In this document: positions 9,891 to 18,029 of the stretch, piece by piece | How positions within the stretch are numbered: the first letter of the stretch is position 1 | Layout of the letters: every line of letters begins with the position of its first letter | Assembly (NCBI GenBank): GCA_963817635.1 | Contig: CAWFPR010000028.1 | Coordinates: 124,001 to 188,000, forward strand | Direction of reading: 5' to 3' | Source: CAWFPR01 sp963817635 | GTDB taxonomy: Bacteria > Acidobacteriota > Vicinamibacteria > Vicinamibacterales > 2-12-FULL-66-21 | Length of the DNA: 64,000 nucleotides | The notes under the pieces: model-generated | What the model was told of the DNA's origin: nothing | Seen by the model: only the letters and a program-made list of their open reading frames with translations | Database searches by the model: none | Position numbers and translations under genes: made by a program

Positions 9891-10601
9891 CTACGCCGCT
9901 CTGGCGCGGCGCCTCCGGCGGGCCAGACCAACCGCGACAGCCGAGAGGAGCAGCACCGACGTGGCGGGCTCGGGCGCCGTCCCCGTGGTGCCGTCGTCGT
10001 CGCCGTCATTCGTCGAGCGCAGTCGCCAGCGTGCCCACGTGTAATTCTGTCCGGGCGAGAAGAAACTCTGAGGCAGCGTCTGGCCATCGGGGAAGACGGT
10101 CACGTCAATCGCAAAATCCTTGACTTCGTCGGTCGGATCGTTGGCGTTGTCTCCGCCATTGCGCACGTTGGCCGCTTCGACCACGAAGTTGGTGCCGCCG
10201 CCGGTGACCGTGATGCCGTAGGGCGTGATGATCTGACAGCTGTTGAAATTCACGCCGGGAATGCCTTCGCAGCCGTTGGTCAGGTTGAACCGCCCGTCGA
10301 ACGCCGTCTCAAACGTGCCCAGATTCAGAAGCACCGTATCGAGCAGGGCCTGCGAGGCCGCTTTCGCCTGCGTCACCGTGTCGAAGGCGAACGACGTGCT
10401 CGCGTTGCAGCCCAGGAACACGTCGGTGCAGAACCCGTCGAGAAAATCGACGTCGTAGGTCTTGCCGTCCACCACCACACCCTGCGCCGTCGCAATATGG
10501 CCATTGAGCAGGACGAGCACCGGTGCCGCGCTCGCACGTGACACCGAAACGCACAGCAACAACAGCGAGCAGGCCGTGAGCGCACGCAGCTGGGACGCCA
10601 T
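9891..10601 (-). CDS. PEP-CTERM sorting-domain protein
   Basis: A 236-residue exported protein with an N-terminal signal (LTACSLLLLCVSVSRASA) and a C-terminal PEP-CTERM tail: APEPATSVLLLSAVAVGLA then an Arg-rich end (RRRRRARAA). Such tails are recognised by exosortase and link proteins to exopolysaccharide export; no exosortase gene is in this window. The body has four Cys, including a GFCTDVFLGC segment, probably disulfide-bonded. The ATG at 10601 is supported by GGAGG 9 bases upstream. The body matches no family I recognise. Confidence 0.8.
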   Translation of the reverse strand: MASQLRALTACSLLLLCVSVSRASAAPVLVLLNGHIATAQGVVVDGKTYDVDFLDGFCTDVFLGCNASTSFAFDTVTQAKAASQALLDTVLLNLGTFETAFDGRFNLTNGCEGIPGVNFNSCQIITPYGITVTGGGTNFVVEAANVRNGGDNANDPTDEVKDFAIDVTVFPDGQTLPQSFFSPGQNYTWARWRLRSTNDGDDDGTTGTAPEPATSVLLLSAVAVGLARRRRRARAA

Positions 10602-10927
10602 CGTTCGAGCCTCCACCGGTTGAATTGGGCGATCCCCGGACCGGTCCCCGGCGGATCGTCCGGCGACCAATGAGCAGACCGCCAGTCGGGCACGGCATTT
10701 CAGAGAACGTCGCAGACCCGCGGAACAGGAGAGGTCCCCGACCACGGGAGTCTGGCCGCGCCGTGCAATTGTCGGGCCGAACCCGCCTATCGAATATCCG
10801 AACATCTGGCGACGGGCATGCGAGTTGTCGCGTCTGTTCGCGACAAAAGTCTGCAACGATGCGGCCGGGGTGGCCGTCATTCTAACGCTGTTCATGGCAA
10901 TCGGCGTGGCGTTGCGGCGGCCGCCGC
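10602..10927. other. Intergenic region with a perfect 8-bp inverted repeat
   Basis: 326 bp between the M61-like gene and the PEP-CTERM gene, both on the minus strand. It contains TTGTCGCG (10825-10832), a 6-base spacer and CGCGACAA (10839-10846). No T-run follows on either strand, so an operator or a weak terminator of the M61-like gene are both possible. No other feature seen. Confidence 0.35.
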
Positions 10928-12427
10928 TCAGCGACCTCCGCGAAGGCCCGGTTCTGGCGGCTGCAGCCAGCGTTCGAAGATGGCGCGGACGTCCACGCCG
11001 GTGGCCTCGCGTATCAGGCCGGGGAATTCGTCCACCTCGAAGGGCCGCGCCAGGCGTTCGGTCCTCGCCACCAGGAACCGCAGCACATCGCGGAGGCTCT
11101 TCGCGCCGCGTGTGTCCTTCTGGATGCGTTCGTCCATCTCCGCGGCCATCAGCGATCCGCGCGCGAAGACGTTCATGCCGAACCTGAAGTCCTCCGAATA
11201 CATGTAGGAGGCTTCTCTCGAGAGCACGAGCAGCGGCATGCGCCTGATGAAAGGGGGCGCGGCGTCAAGGATCGCACGCAGCCGCGCGAGCTGCCGCGTG
11301 CGATAGGCGGATCCCTCGCCACCCGGCAGGCCGTCGGCAATTGCCTGGATCGCCGCATATCTCCCGAATCCTTCGTTGAACCACACGGTGTCGATCGCCG
11401 GAGTGGCCTCCCAGGTGAACGGCGAGTAACCGACGCCGTACGCCCGCTTCGGCACCCAGCTGTGGGCCATGTGGTGCGCGTAGTTGAGCAGCGTCACCTG
11501 TTTCTGATCCGCCGTGGTGCGCGAGGTCGTCGCGCGGCTGGTGTCGAGACTGAACGTGCCGCTGTCCACGTGCTCCTGGCTGAAGCCGTAGCTGTGGCCC
11601 TCGAGCGGCCGGAGCAGTTCCAGCGAAACCGTGTACTGACGGATTGGACGGTCTCCGAGGTACTGCTGCACGCGATCCAGCGCTTCGCGCGCGATCGCGC
11701 CCTCGAGCGCCAGGTCCTCGTCGGTTTCGGCGTACACGGCGAGCACCAGCGGGATCGTGCCGTCCAGGCGCCGAAGCTGGAGGTCCGGGCCCATCAGCAC
11801 CTGCGAGTCGGCGAGCACGTCGAAGTTCGGGGCGCGCCCCGCCGCCTTGCCGCGGGGAGCCGGCACCACCGGGCTGAGCGTGGTCATCGCCGGCCAGCCA
11901 TCGGGCGCGACGACCGTCAGCTCGGCCGGTCCTTGTTCGAGGCCGTCGATGTAGCCGAACACGGAGTACCCGAGGAACCCGGCGTACCCGGGGCGCACTT
12001 TCGAGGTCTCGACGGCTTCAAGGAGTTCTCGCTCCATCCGGCCGACATCGACGTCGTACTCCACGCGGCCGACGCGCTGGCCGGCCTGTCCCAGATCCCA
12101 TCGCGGTCCGTACTCGCCCTTCGTCACGCTGAGCCGACCGCCGCCGTCCGGCAGCGTGGCGCGCACGTCTTCGACGAACCTGTCATACGGCACGCGGCTG
12201 TACCCGCCCGGATAGTTTCGCGGGATCACGAGCGTAGCCGGAGCGTCCACCGGCGCCGACGGCGTGATCGTGACGTGTACGCGCGGAGCGCCGGGCTTCC
12301 CATAATCCAGCCGATACGCGGTAACGGGCTGGGCGTGCCCATGCGCCGGGAGCACCAGCAGGAAGGCCGTGGCAAGGCACGCCGGGAGATGTCGATGAAA
12401 GCCGGTGCGCATTCGGGTCACGGGCAT
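10928..12427 (-). CDS. M61-family-like secreted protein with altered HExxH motif
   Basis: A 499-residue exported protein with a signal peptide (ATAFLLVLPAHGHAQ). The layout is that of M61 glycyl aminopeptidase-like proteins: an N-terminal beta domain, a gluzincin-like catalytic domain and a C-terminal helical/PDZ-like part. The expected HExxH zinc motif reads HHMAH (about residues 318-322, in AHHMAHSWVPKR). Both zinc His are kept but the catalytic Glu is replaced by His. The third ligand Glu is present in WFNEGF (about 352). It may be a non-peptidase zinc protein or use another base. A start at 12412 is also possible. It reads toward the PEP-CTERM gene on the same strand after a 326-bp gap. 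Confidence 0.7.
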   Translation of the reverse strand: MPVTRMRTGFHRHLPACLATAFLLVLPAHGHAQPVTAYRLDYGKPGAPRVHVTITPSAPVDAPATLVIPRNYPGGYSRVPYDRFVEDVRATLPDGGGRLSVTKGEYGPRWDLGQAGQRVGRVEYDVDVGRMERELLEAVETSKVRPGYAGFLGYSVFGYIDGLEQGPAELTVVAPDGWPAMTTLSPVVPAPRGKAAGRAPNFDVLADSQVLMGPDLQLRRLDGTIPLVLAVYAETDEDLALEGAIAREALDRVQQYLGDRPIRQYTVSLELLRPLEGHSYGFSQEHVDSGTFSLDTSRATTSRTTADQKQVTLLNYAHHMAHSWVPKRAYGVGYSPFTWEATPAIDTVWFNEGFGRYAAIQAIADGLPGGEGSAYRTRQLARLRAILDAAPPFIRRMPLLVLSREASYMYSEDFRFGMNVFARGSLMAAEMDERIQKDTRGAKSLRDVLRFLVARTERLARPFEVDEFPGLIREATGVDVRAIFERWLQPPEPGLRGGR

Positions 12428-12487
12428 GATAGCGCGTCGGGACCTGCCAAGATGCGCTTGAAGTGCGCCACTCGGGCCAGCCGAAAG

Positions 12488-13446
12488 CTACGGAGAATAT
12501 TGAGCCAGGATTCGGAAGGAGGCGACGATGCGATCGACCTCCTGCCGCACGTCGTCGCGCGGCCACGTGCGGACGGTGAGAGTCAGGATCTCGCTGCGCG
12601 CCCCCGCGACGACGAGCGTCAGGTGCCGCGGCTCGGCCGGGCTGTCCCCTTCGGTCAGGCCGTCGATCCGGAAGCCGCGGCGCGCACCGCTCACGCTCAA
12701 CTCGCGGGCGTGCTTCCCCTCGTCCAGGAACAGCCGTTCCACCTGCTGCACAGTGTCCTTGTACGAGCGGAACGAAACGGGCTTCACGTTGATCGCGACG
12801 ACCGTGTCCGCGTCGCCGCACAGGGAGCCGCCCCAGGTCTCGACGCGGCGTGACTCCTCCGGGATGTCCCGGACACCGGACCCGGAGAACGTGATCGGCA
12901 CGCTGAGGCGACAGGCGCCTTCGCCGACCTCCTTGTACGTGACCGGCTCGGCGCGCATCGCGGCGATTGCTTCCGGCCCGGGCCGGCTGCGCGGGTTCGG
13001 CAGCCACCATTCTTCGAGCGCCTGCTGTGCGTCCGCCTGGACGTCCGGCACCAGAATCCCCCAGCGCAATCAACTCGAGGAATTCGCGAACGACGCCTTC
13101 CTGCTCCGCGGACAGGGAGCCGAGCCTCGGCGGATAGCGGTCCGGGGGCCGAAGCGAGCGCACGAGCGCCTCGACGGCCATCGCCGGATCCTCTGGCCGC
13201 CGCATCGCGTACTCGAATCAGGCGTGGAAGATAGTGTCGCCACGAGCGCGCATCGAGGTACCCCAGGCCGCAGAAGGCGAACGTCTCGAAGTACTCATCG
13301 CCCGGCGCGTCGATCGCGGCGTCGTACGGGTCCGCACGGTCGTAGCCGTCCACGGCGTTCCCGCCGCGCAGCGTCAACGGCGGCGGCGACGCCACGTCGT
13401 CGCGAAACGCTGCGAAGGCGCGCGCGATGAGGTCGGTTCGTTCCAT
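12488..13446 (-). CDS. Unknown protein, copy 2 of the duplicated gene (two frameshifts)
   Basis: Second copy of the gene at 3188-4295; most of the DNA aligns almost base for base. Relative to copy 1 it has two extra bases, an A near 13216 (after HYLPRLI) and one in the 13055-13062 G/C run. The protein is therefore spread over three frames. It ends ...VDRIVASFRILAQYSP at 12488. Here the reading frames are MERTDLIARAF (N-terminal), RRPEDPAMAVEALVRSL (middle) and EEWWLPNPRSRPGPEAI onward (C-terminal). Either both copies suffered assembly indels or this copy is decaying. Function unknown. Confidence 0.55.
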
Positions 13447-13459
13447 CGTCAAACCCTGG

Positions 13460-13605
13460 CTACCATTCAGGCGCCGGCCGTGACATCCATATCCAGGCGA
13501 TGAAGTCGGTCAGTGGCGGGTCGCCGCCAAGCTCCCGCACGCGCGCGGCGACCTGGCCGCGGTGATAGCTGTCGGCCGCGCAGGCCACGCGAGCGCAGCG
13601 TCGTG
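13460..13605 (-). pseudogene. Remnant of a DinB-family protein (C-terminal end)
   Basis: The minus strand between the duplicated gene and the fucosidase encodes SYHRGQVAARVRELGGDPP then TDFIAWIWMSR and a stop (13462-13460). HRGQVaarlRelG..ppxTDxIaW is the characteristic C-terminal signature of DinB/YfiT-type four-helix proteins. The rest of the gene is absent, its place being taken by the promoter and start of the fucosidase gene. It is too short for function and not related in sequence detail to the intact DinB gene at 15898. Confidence 0.55.
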
Positions 13606-13650
13606 CCTGGAACGCCCGTGCGTCCGCCGTCACGGACTATACTCCCGCCC

Positions 13651-15009
13651 ATGGCGACTCTTCATCGTCGTGACGTGCTCCGCGGCCTCGCCGCCGCATC
13701 GGTTCTCGCCGTTCAGCCTCGCTGGCCGTTTCACCTCGACGGCGCGCTGTCGGTGCTCGACGGCCCCGTGGACGATGAGCGCAAGGCCTGGTGGCGCGAG
13801 GCGCGCTTCGGCATGTTCGTGCACTGGGGCCTCTACGCGCTCCTGGCGGGCGAGTGGGGCGGCCGCACCGACTACGGCGAGTGGATCCGCAACAACGCCC
13901 GGATCCCGATCGGCGAGTACGACAAGCTTGTGGCGCGTTTCAACCCGACCAGTTTCTCGGCCGACGCGTTCGCGAAGGCCGCGGCGGGCGCCGGCGCGAA
14001 GTACCTCGTGATCACAAGCAAGCACCACGACGGGTTCGCGCTGTTCGACTCGAAGGTGAGCGAGTTCGACGTGATGGCGACGCCGTTCAAGCGCGACATC
14101 ATGCAGGAGATCGCCGCGGCCTGCCGCGCCAATGGCGTAACGCCCTGCTGGTACCACTCGATCATGGACTGGCACCATCCCGATTACCTGCCGCGCCGGG
14201 AGTGGGAGGCCGCGGATCGGCCGGCGACGGGCGCCGTGTATCAGCGCTTCGTCGATTACCTCAACGCGCAGGTCGAGGAGCTTCTCACAAACTACGGCGA
14301 CATCGGCGTGATGTGGTTCGACGGGCAGTGGGAGAACACGTGGACGCGCGAGATGGGGCAGGCGCTCTTCGAGAAGTGCCGCCGGCTGCAGCCGAAGATC
14401 CTGGTGAACAACCGCGTGGCGCCGGGTCAGACGGTCGACGTCGGGGTGAAGGCGATCGGCACGTCGGCGATCGGCGACTTCGGCACGCCGGAGCAGGCCG
14501 TGCCGGAACAGGGCCTGCCCGGCACCGACTGGGAATCGTGCATCACGATGAACGGCAACTGGGGCTACAACCGCGCCGACAAGAACTTCAAGTCGGTGGA
14601 GCAGTTGATCGGCCTGCTCGTGGAGACGGCATCGAAGGGCGGCAACCTTCTGCTCAACGTCGGCCCGACGGCCGAGGGACTGATTCCCGAAGAGAGCGTC
14701 ACGCGACTCGCCGGCATGGGACGATGGATGGGGACGCACGCCGCGGCGATCCGCGGCACCACGGGCACGCCGTTCGATCGCACGCCGTACCTCGTCACGC
14801 GCAAGGGTCGCACGCTCTATCTCTTCTTCCGGCAGTGGCCGGCGGAGCGCGACGTGCTCGTGCCGGCGTTCGACGCGGTACCCAGGCGCGCGCGCATGAT
14901 GGGCGAGCGCGAGACGCTCGCGCTGCGCACGGTCGATCGCGGCACCGTCGTGCGGCTGCCGGAGAAGCCGTCCGACGCGATCTGCTCGGTCGTGGTGCTG
15001 GAAGGATAG
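13651..15009 (+). CDS. Alpha-L-fucosidase, glycoside hydrolase family 29
   Basis: A 452-residue exported enzyme that should remove alpha-L-fucose from glycans. The N-terminus has a Tat-like RRDVLRG motif with a hydrophobic stretch. GH29 hallmarks follow: ARFGMFVHWGLY (52-62), TSKHHDGFALF (122-132), the nucleophile Asp in VMWFDGQW (Asp224) and GGNLLLNVGPTAEG. The start at 13651 matches a TATACT box at 13638-13643, 7 bases upstream, consistent with a leaderless mRNA. The length suits the catalytic domain plus a short C-terminal beta domain (PYLVTRKGRTLYLFFRQWP). No other glycan-utilisation gene is adjacent. Confidence 0.92.
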   Translation: MATLHRRDVLRGLAAASVLAVQPRWPFHLDGALSVLDGPVDDERKAWWREARFGMFVHWGLYALLAGEWGGRTDYGEWIRNNARIPIGEYDKLVARFNPTSFSADAFAKAAAGAGAKYLVITSKHHDGFALFDSKVSEFDVMATPFKRDIMQEIAAACRANGVTPCWYHSIMDWHHPDYLPRREWEAADRPATGAVYQRFVDYLNAQVEELLTNYGDIGVMWFDGQWENTWTREMGQALFEKCRRLQPKILVNNRVAPGQTVDVGVKAIGTSAIGDFGTPEQAVPEQGLPGTDWESCITMNGNWGYNRADKNFKSVEQLIGLLVETASKGGNLLLNVGPTAEGLIPEESVTRLAGMGRWMGTHAAAIRGTTGTPFDRTPYLVTRKGRTLYLFFRQWPAERDVLVPAFDAVPRRARMMGERETLALRTVDRGTVVRLPEKPSDAICSVVVLEG

Positions 15010-15067
15010 AGGGATCAATCCCGAATGAAAAGGCAAGGTGATCTCGCCGCGTGGGATTTCGGCCGGT

Positions 15068-15820
15068 TCATGGGTGCTCCCGTTGCGCGGCCGGCGGTTC
15101 GAAGAATACTGGCTGTCCTACAGTAAGGCGCCCCCGTCGAGTGACGGCGCCATAGACCCCGGCCTTGTTGTCTCTCACCCGAACAATCGCCTTCAGCACT
15201 TCGGCGGTGGCGCGCGCCGAGTCAGGGTCGAAGTTCACCATGGAGCATCGCTCGTCGCGATTGGTAATGAAGATGGCGGCGGCCTCGTTGGTTTCTCCGA
15301 ACGAGAGGACGCCCCCGACCCACTCATCCTCCTCGAACGCCATTGATCGCGATGTTGCAATCAGGATGTTCGGTCGGAATCTTCGGACGTCGGGTTCCCG
15401 CGCGACGAGGCGGCCGATTTCACCGACCGTTGTGGAGGTAATCAACGAAATGCTCGCCTCGTCGAAGATGCCACGGTCGAGGTGGACCATCTCGACCGGC
15501 AAACCATGGCGGCGACCGACCTCCGTCGCCAATTCCTGGCCGAAAACAGCCAACTCCTCTCCTTCTGGCGTGCGAACGTGGGTGGGGAGGTTTCCAGTGA
15601 CGGCGGGCCCTCGCCGCTGTGGAGCAAAGAGAATCAACTCCGGCAGCCTCGAAGCAGTCAGCCAGGGGAAACCGGTCCGATCGTCAACCCGACGGAAGGC
15701 CAGGCGCCGGTCACCATCAAGGCCGTGCCAGCCCAAGTCGGCGACCTCGAGAAGTTCACCGCTCATGGACTTCACTGGGTACCTGACGAGCGCCTGTAAT
15801 TCACCAACCTTGATACGCAT
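15068..15820 (-). CDS. MOSC domain-containing protein (probable gene cassette)
   Basis: A 250-residue protein with an N-terminal MOSC beta-barrel (LQALVRYPVKSMSGE and LGWHGLDGDRRLAFRR) and a MOSC domain (FRPNILIATS, RDERCSMVNFDPDSA, VYGAVTRRGRLTVGQPVFF). Relatives carry sulfur or molybdenum cofactor and act in sulfur transfer or N-hydroxyl reduction. The Cys in RCSM is in the position of the conserved MOSC Cys. Its ATG lies only 14 bases after the R' end of an attC-like site (15834-15903), as expected for the gene of an integron cassette. No attC is visible after its own stop. Confidence 0.85.
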   Translation of the reverse strand: MRIKVGELQALVRYPVKSMSGELLEVADLGWHGLDGDRRLAFRRVDDRTGFPWLTASRLPELILFAPQRRGPAVTGNLPTHVRTPEGEELAVFGQELATEVGRRHGLPVEMVHLDRGIFDEASISLITSTTVGEIGRLVAREPDVRRFRPNILIATSRSMAFEEDEWVGGVLSFGETNEAAAIFITNRDERCSMVNFDPDSARATAEVLKAIVRVRDNKAGVYGAVTRRGRLTVGQPVFFEPPAAQREHP

Positions 15821-15833
15821 TTCGATGTCGTCC

Positions 15834-15903
15834 GCATAACGCTACGAATGAGCCGCGGCGCCATTTCGATCCAAAGCGCGTCGGCTCAATTCGTTTGTTA
15901 GGT
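15834..15903 (-). mobile_element. attC-like recombination site between DinB and MOSC
   Basis: On the minus strand this 70-bp segment starts with ACCTAAC, a full match to the R'' consensus RYYYAAC, overlapping the DinB stop codon. It ends with GTTATGC, one base off the R' consensus GTTRRRY. Inside, AACAAACGAATTGAGCCG and CGGCTCATTCGTAGCGTT are near-perfect inverted arms. One arm has an unpaired extra T, like the extrahelical bases of true attC sites. Length and position (directly after one gene, 14 bases before the next) fit an integron cassette junction. Confidence 0.6.
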
Positions 15904-16476
15904 GGCAGGCCACCACGGCCGCCCTCTTGCGATTGGTACATAGCGTTCGGCCATCACTCTATGGTGGTGGAGCTCGTGGCCAGCAATGTGAAACGCAAGA
16001 CCGCGAGGTGTGGCTACATAGCCGTTGACAACTCCGCAGCGCGACCACGCATCGGCGCTCAGGTTGCGAAACAGGGAGACGGATGCTCCGCGAACCGCCA
16101 CGTAGTCGGCGAGCAACTCTTCCATAGACAGGCCTGTGAAATCTGCACCGGCAACGTAGTGCCTCTCATCGAACCCAGGGAGTTCGCGGCTGTCACCGCG
16201 CGCAACACACAAAGCACGGTAGGCGAAGATCCGTTCATCGTCGGAGAGGTGGCCGAGCACCTGCTTGACGCTCCACTTTCCCTGGCCATACGAGAGATCG
16301 CCACCCGAGTCGCCAAACTCCCTGAAGAGGGAGACTGTAGCTCCCTGCTGGCGGAGAAGAACTTCGCACGCATCGTCTCCGACGACCAGCTCGATATCCG
16401 GCTGTGCGTAGTCCGCATACTCGCCGGGGATGGGGCGACCAGAAGGTACTGGATGGCCATGCATTGCGTGGTTCAA
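15898..16476 (-). CDS. DinB family protein (probable gene cassette)
   Basis: A 192-residue DinB-superfamily four-helix bundle, a family of metal-binding proteins including damage-inducible DinB and thiol transferases. The three metal His are suggested by LGHLSDDER (helix 2) and AGHELHHHRVMAERY (helix 4). WSVKQVLGHL is the usual lead-in. Its stop codon forms part of an attC-like site and its start is 15 bases after another (16492-16524), so the gene sits exactly like an integron cassette. A start at Met5 (16464) is also possible. Biochemical role unknown. Confidence 0.85.
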   Translation of the reverse strand: MNHAMHGHPVPSGRPIPGEYADYAQPDIELVVGDDACEVLLRQQGATVSLFREFGDSGGDLSYGQGKWSVKQVLGHLSDDERIFAYRALCVARGDSRELPGFDERHYVAGADFTGLSMEELLADYVAVRGASVSLFRNLSADAWSRCGVVNGYVATPRGLAFHIAGHELHHHRVMAERYVPIARGRPWWPAT

Positions 16477-16491
16477 TTGACTGCCCCTGCC

Positions 16492-16524
16492 ACATAACGC
16501 GCGGCTTCAGCCGCGGCGTTGCTG
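16492..16524 (-). mobile_element. Short attC-like site between metallo-beta-lactamase and DinB
   Basis: On the minus strand the lactamase stop is followed at once by CAGCAAC, then GCCGCGGCT/AGCCGCGC arms with one unpaired C, then GTTATGT. The R' box matches GTTRRRY except at one base, and the DinB start is 15 bases on, the same spacing as at the MOSC cassette. At 33 bp it is shorter than standard attC sites, so it may be a trimmed or degenerate one. Confidence 0.45.
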
Positions 16525-17403
16525 CTAGTGCACGCGCCCTTGGCGTAATTCCGCTTCGGCGGCGTCGATGAAGGCGCGGTAGCCCTCGGGGTCGATGAAC
16601 GGGTCCACCGCGTTCTTCGCAGTGGTGCTCGCCACGAACTTGCGGTACCTGCCCCACATGCGTGCATGGTTGGTCACCCAGATGTCGGCGGGGAGACTGC
16701 GCAGCACGCGCAGGCTGCGCTCGCGGTCGGCCCCTTGTTCTGGATACCGCGAGGTTGCCAGTACCCCGGGGTCGCACACGCTCACGACGTTCAGCACGCG
16801 GTCTCCGTCGCGAACGGGGAACGACCACGACGTGCAGCCGCGCGTGTGGCCGGCGGTGACGTGCGCGGTGAGCGCGATCGGCCCGACACGGATCGTGTCG
16901 CCGTCCTTGAACCGGTGGTCGACACGCGCGGGCGGGTAGCCGAGAACCCCAATCCAGATGAGGGCCCTCAAGGGCAGGACAAGGTCGGGGTCATCACCAC
17001 CGGAGGCGAGGGAGTCCGCGCTCGCGTCGCTGGCCCACAACTGGGCACCCGACGCCTGCTGGAGCACCGTCAGCCCGCCCCCGTGGTCGGGGTGCGGCTC
17101 CGAGTTCAGGAGCACTTTGACGTCCTTGATGTTGAAGCCAAGCTTCGCGATGCTCGCCATGATCATCGGCGCAGTGCTGGGATAGCCACCGTCGAGCACG
17201 ACGTGGCCCTCGGGCCCGGTGATGAGGAAGGCCGCGACGTCGTTCGCGCCGACGTAGTAGAAGTTGCCGGCGATGCGGAACGGTTCGGCGGGCTGCTGCC
17301 CGCCGACCTTTGTCGCATTCAGCCATCTGCCGACGAGGACCAGCGCAAGAACGCTCAGCACTCCAAGCAGGGCCAGCCAACGTCGCTTGGCGGGGTGCGG
17401 CAC
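16525..17403 (-). CDS. Subclass B3-like metallo-beta-lactamase with Glu in place of first zinc His
   Basis: A 292-residue MBL-fold protein with an N-terminal membrane/signal segment (LALLGVLSVLALVLVG). The architecture is that of subclass B3 beta-lactamases: AAFLITGPEGHVVLDGG, the HxHxDH region, TAGHTRGCTSW (His196 equivalent) and VTNHARMWG (His263 equivalent). The HxHxDH motif reads EPHPDH (Glu102, His104, Asp106, His107 of this protein), so the residue at standard position 116 is Glu, not His. GOB enzymes have Gln there and remain active. The GTG at 17403 is preferred (AGGAG 7 bases upstream) over the TTG at 17436. The gene is followed by an attC-like site. Hydrolysis of beta-lactams is probable but unproven. 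Confidence 0.8.
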   Translation of the reverse strand: MPHPAKRRWLALLGVLSVLALVLVGRWLNATKVGGQQPAEPFRIAGNFYYVGANDVAAFLITGPEGHVVLDGGYPSTAPMIMASIAKLGFNIKDVKVLLNSEPHPDHGGGLTVLQQASGAQLWASDASADSLASGGDDPDLVLPLRALIWIGVLGYPPARVDHRFKDGDTIRVGPIALTAHVTAGHTRGCTSWSFPVRDGDRVLNVVSVCDPGVLATSRYPEQGADRERSLRVLRSLPADIWVTNHARMWGRYRKFVASTTAKNAVDPFIDPEGYRAFIDAAEAELRQGRVH

Positions 17404-17530
17404 AAGTCGTCTCCTGTTGTGGGCTCGCTTATTCAACCCTTACCCCGCCAAATACTCCATGATTCACGAGAGACACTCTTATCGGCTATAGGCATGACGT
17501 TCGCGCTGAGCGGGCCGCCTGTCAACGTTC

Positions 17531-17587
17531 GCGCGGAGCCGCGGCGCGACCTCACGATACACCTAGTCGCGCTGTCGGCTCCAGCGC
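17531..17587 (-). repeat. Long inverted repeat, possible degenerate attC
   Basis: GCGCGGAGCCGCGGCGCGAC (17531-17550) pairs with 17566-17587, leaving an unpaired T and a loop of about 15 bases. Weaker pairing extends outward. It lies between a hydrolase remnant and the metallo-beta-lactamase gene, where the array pattern predicts another cassette junction. The R boxes are not recognisable (the closest is GTCATGC at about 17493 on the minus strand). Confidence 0.3.
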
Positions 17588-17614
17588 AGGTCAGGCCGCC
17601 CGCGCGCCGACCTT

Positions 17615-17794
17615 CTACGGCTTCAGCGACCCTGCGAGAAATGTCACGGCGCGGTCAAACGTTGCGGCAATCGCCGGATCCCCATTGCTCGGTCGAAGCC
17701 GTGTCCCCGACCAGGCATCGAAATCAGTTGATGTTGAATGCCATGGCGCTCCAACTCATTGGCCACCCGGACACCAGCCGCGAATACAGGATTA
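17615..17794 (-). pseudogene. C-terminal remnant of an alpha/beta-hydrolase
   Basis: The minus strand encodes GVRVANELERHGIQHQLISM then PGRGHGFD, the segment around the catalytic His of dienelactone-hydrolase or acetyl-esterase type enzymes. After a missing G in the run near 17680 it continues AMGDPAIAATFDRAVTFLAG to a TAG at 17617-17615. Nothing of the nucleophile region remains. The upstream side joins IS3-like sequence, so the gene was probably cut by an insertion. Confidence 0.5.
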
Positions 17795-17814
17795 GCCGGC
17801 GTCACGCGGCACTT

Positions 17815-17935
17815 GTACCTGAACGGACGGAGGCGTTGACAGCGGCGGCCTCGAGCGACCTCCGGCACGGGCCGCTGTCTGGCGGTTTGGGAGGATCGCG
17901 ACCATCCGCTCCTCGGCGAATCGCGTCTTCTTCAT
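17815..17935 (-). mobile_element. Remnant of an IS3-type transposase OrfA
   Basis: From 17935 the minus strand reads MKKTRFAEERMVAIL, the typical N-terminus of IS3-family OrfA (MKKxRFTEEQxVxIL). A short way on, another frame gives VPEVAR, matching the VAEVARKHG region of the same helix-turn-helix protein. The rest of the element is missing and no terminal inverted repeats could be recognised. It marks an old insertion at the upstream end of the cassette-like region. Confidence 0.5.
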
Positions 17936-18029
17936 GGCTCCGCGCGGCGTGATGACGAATGGTGGGATGAGCCGCGGGCGCGGATCGCGCAGTTCGCTAT
18001 AATCGGGCACCGGCGTTCACGAGGTGTCC

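Noticed and set aside
17404..18029. Integron integrase or attI in the region upstream of the cassette-like genes
   Set aside because: No tyrosine recombinase fragment was found; only IS3 OrfA and hydrolase remnants are present.
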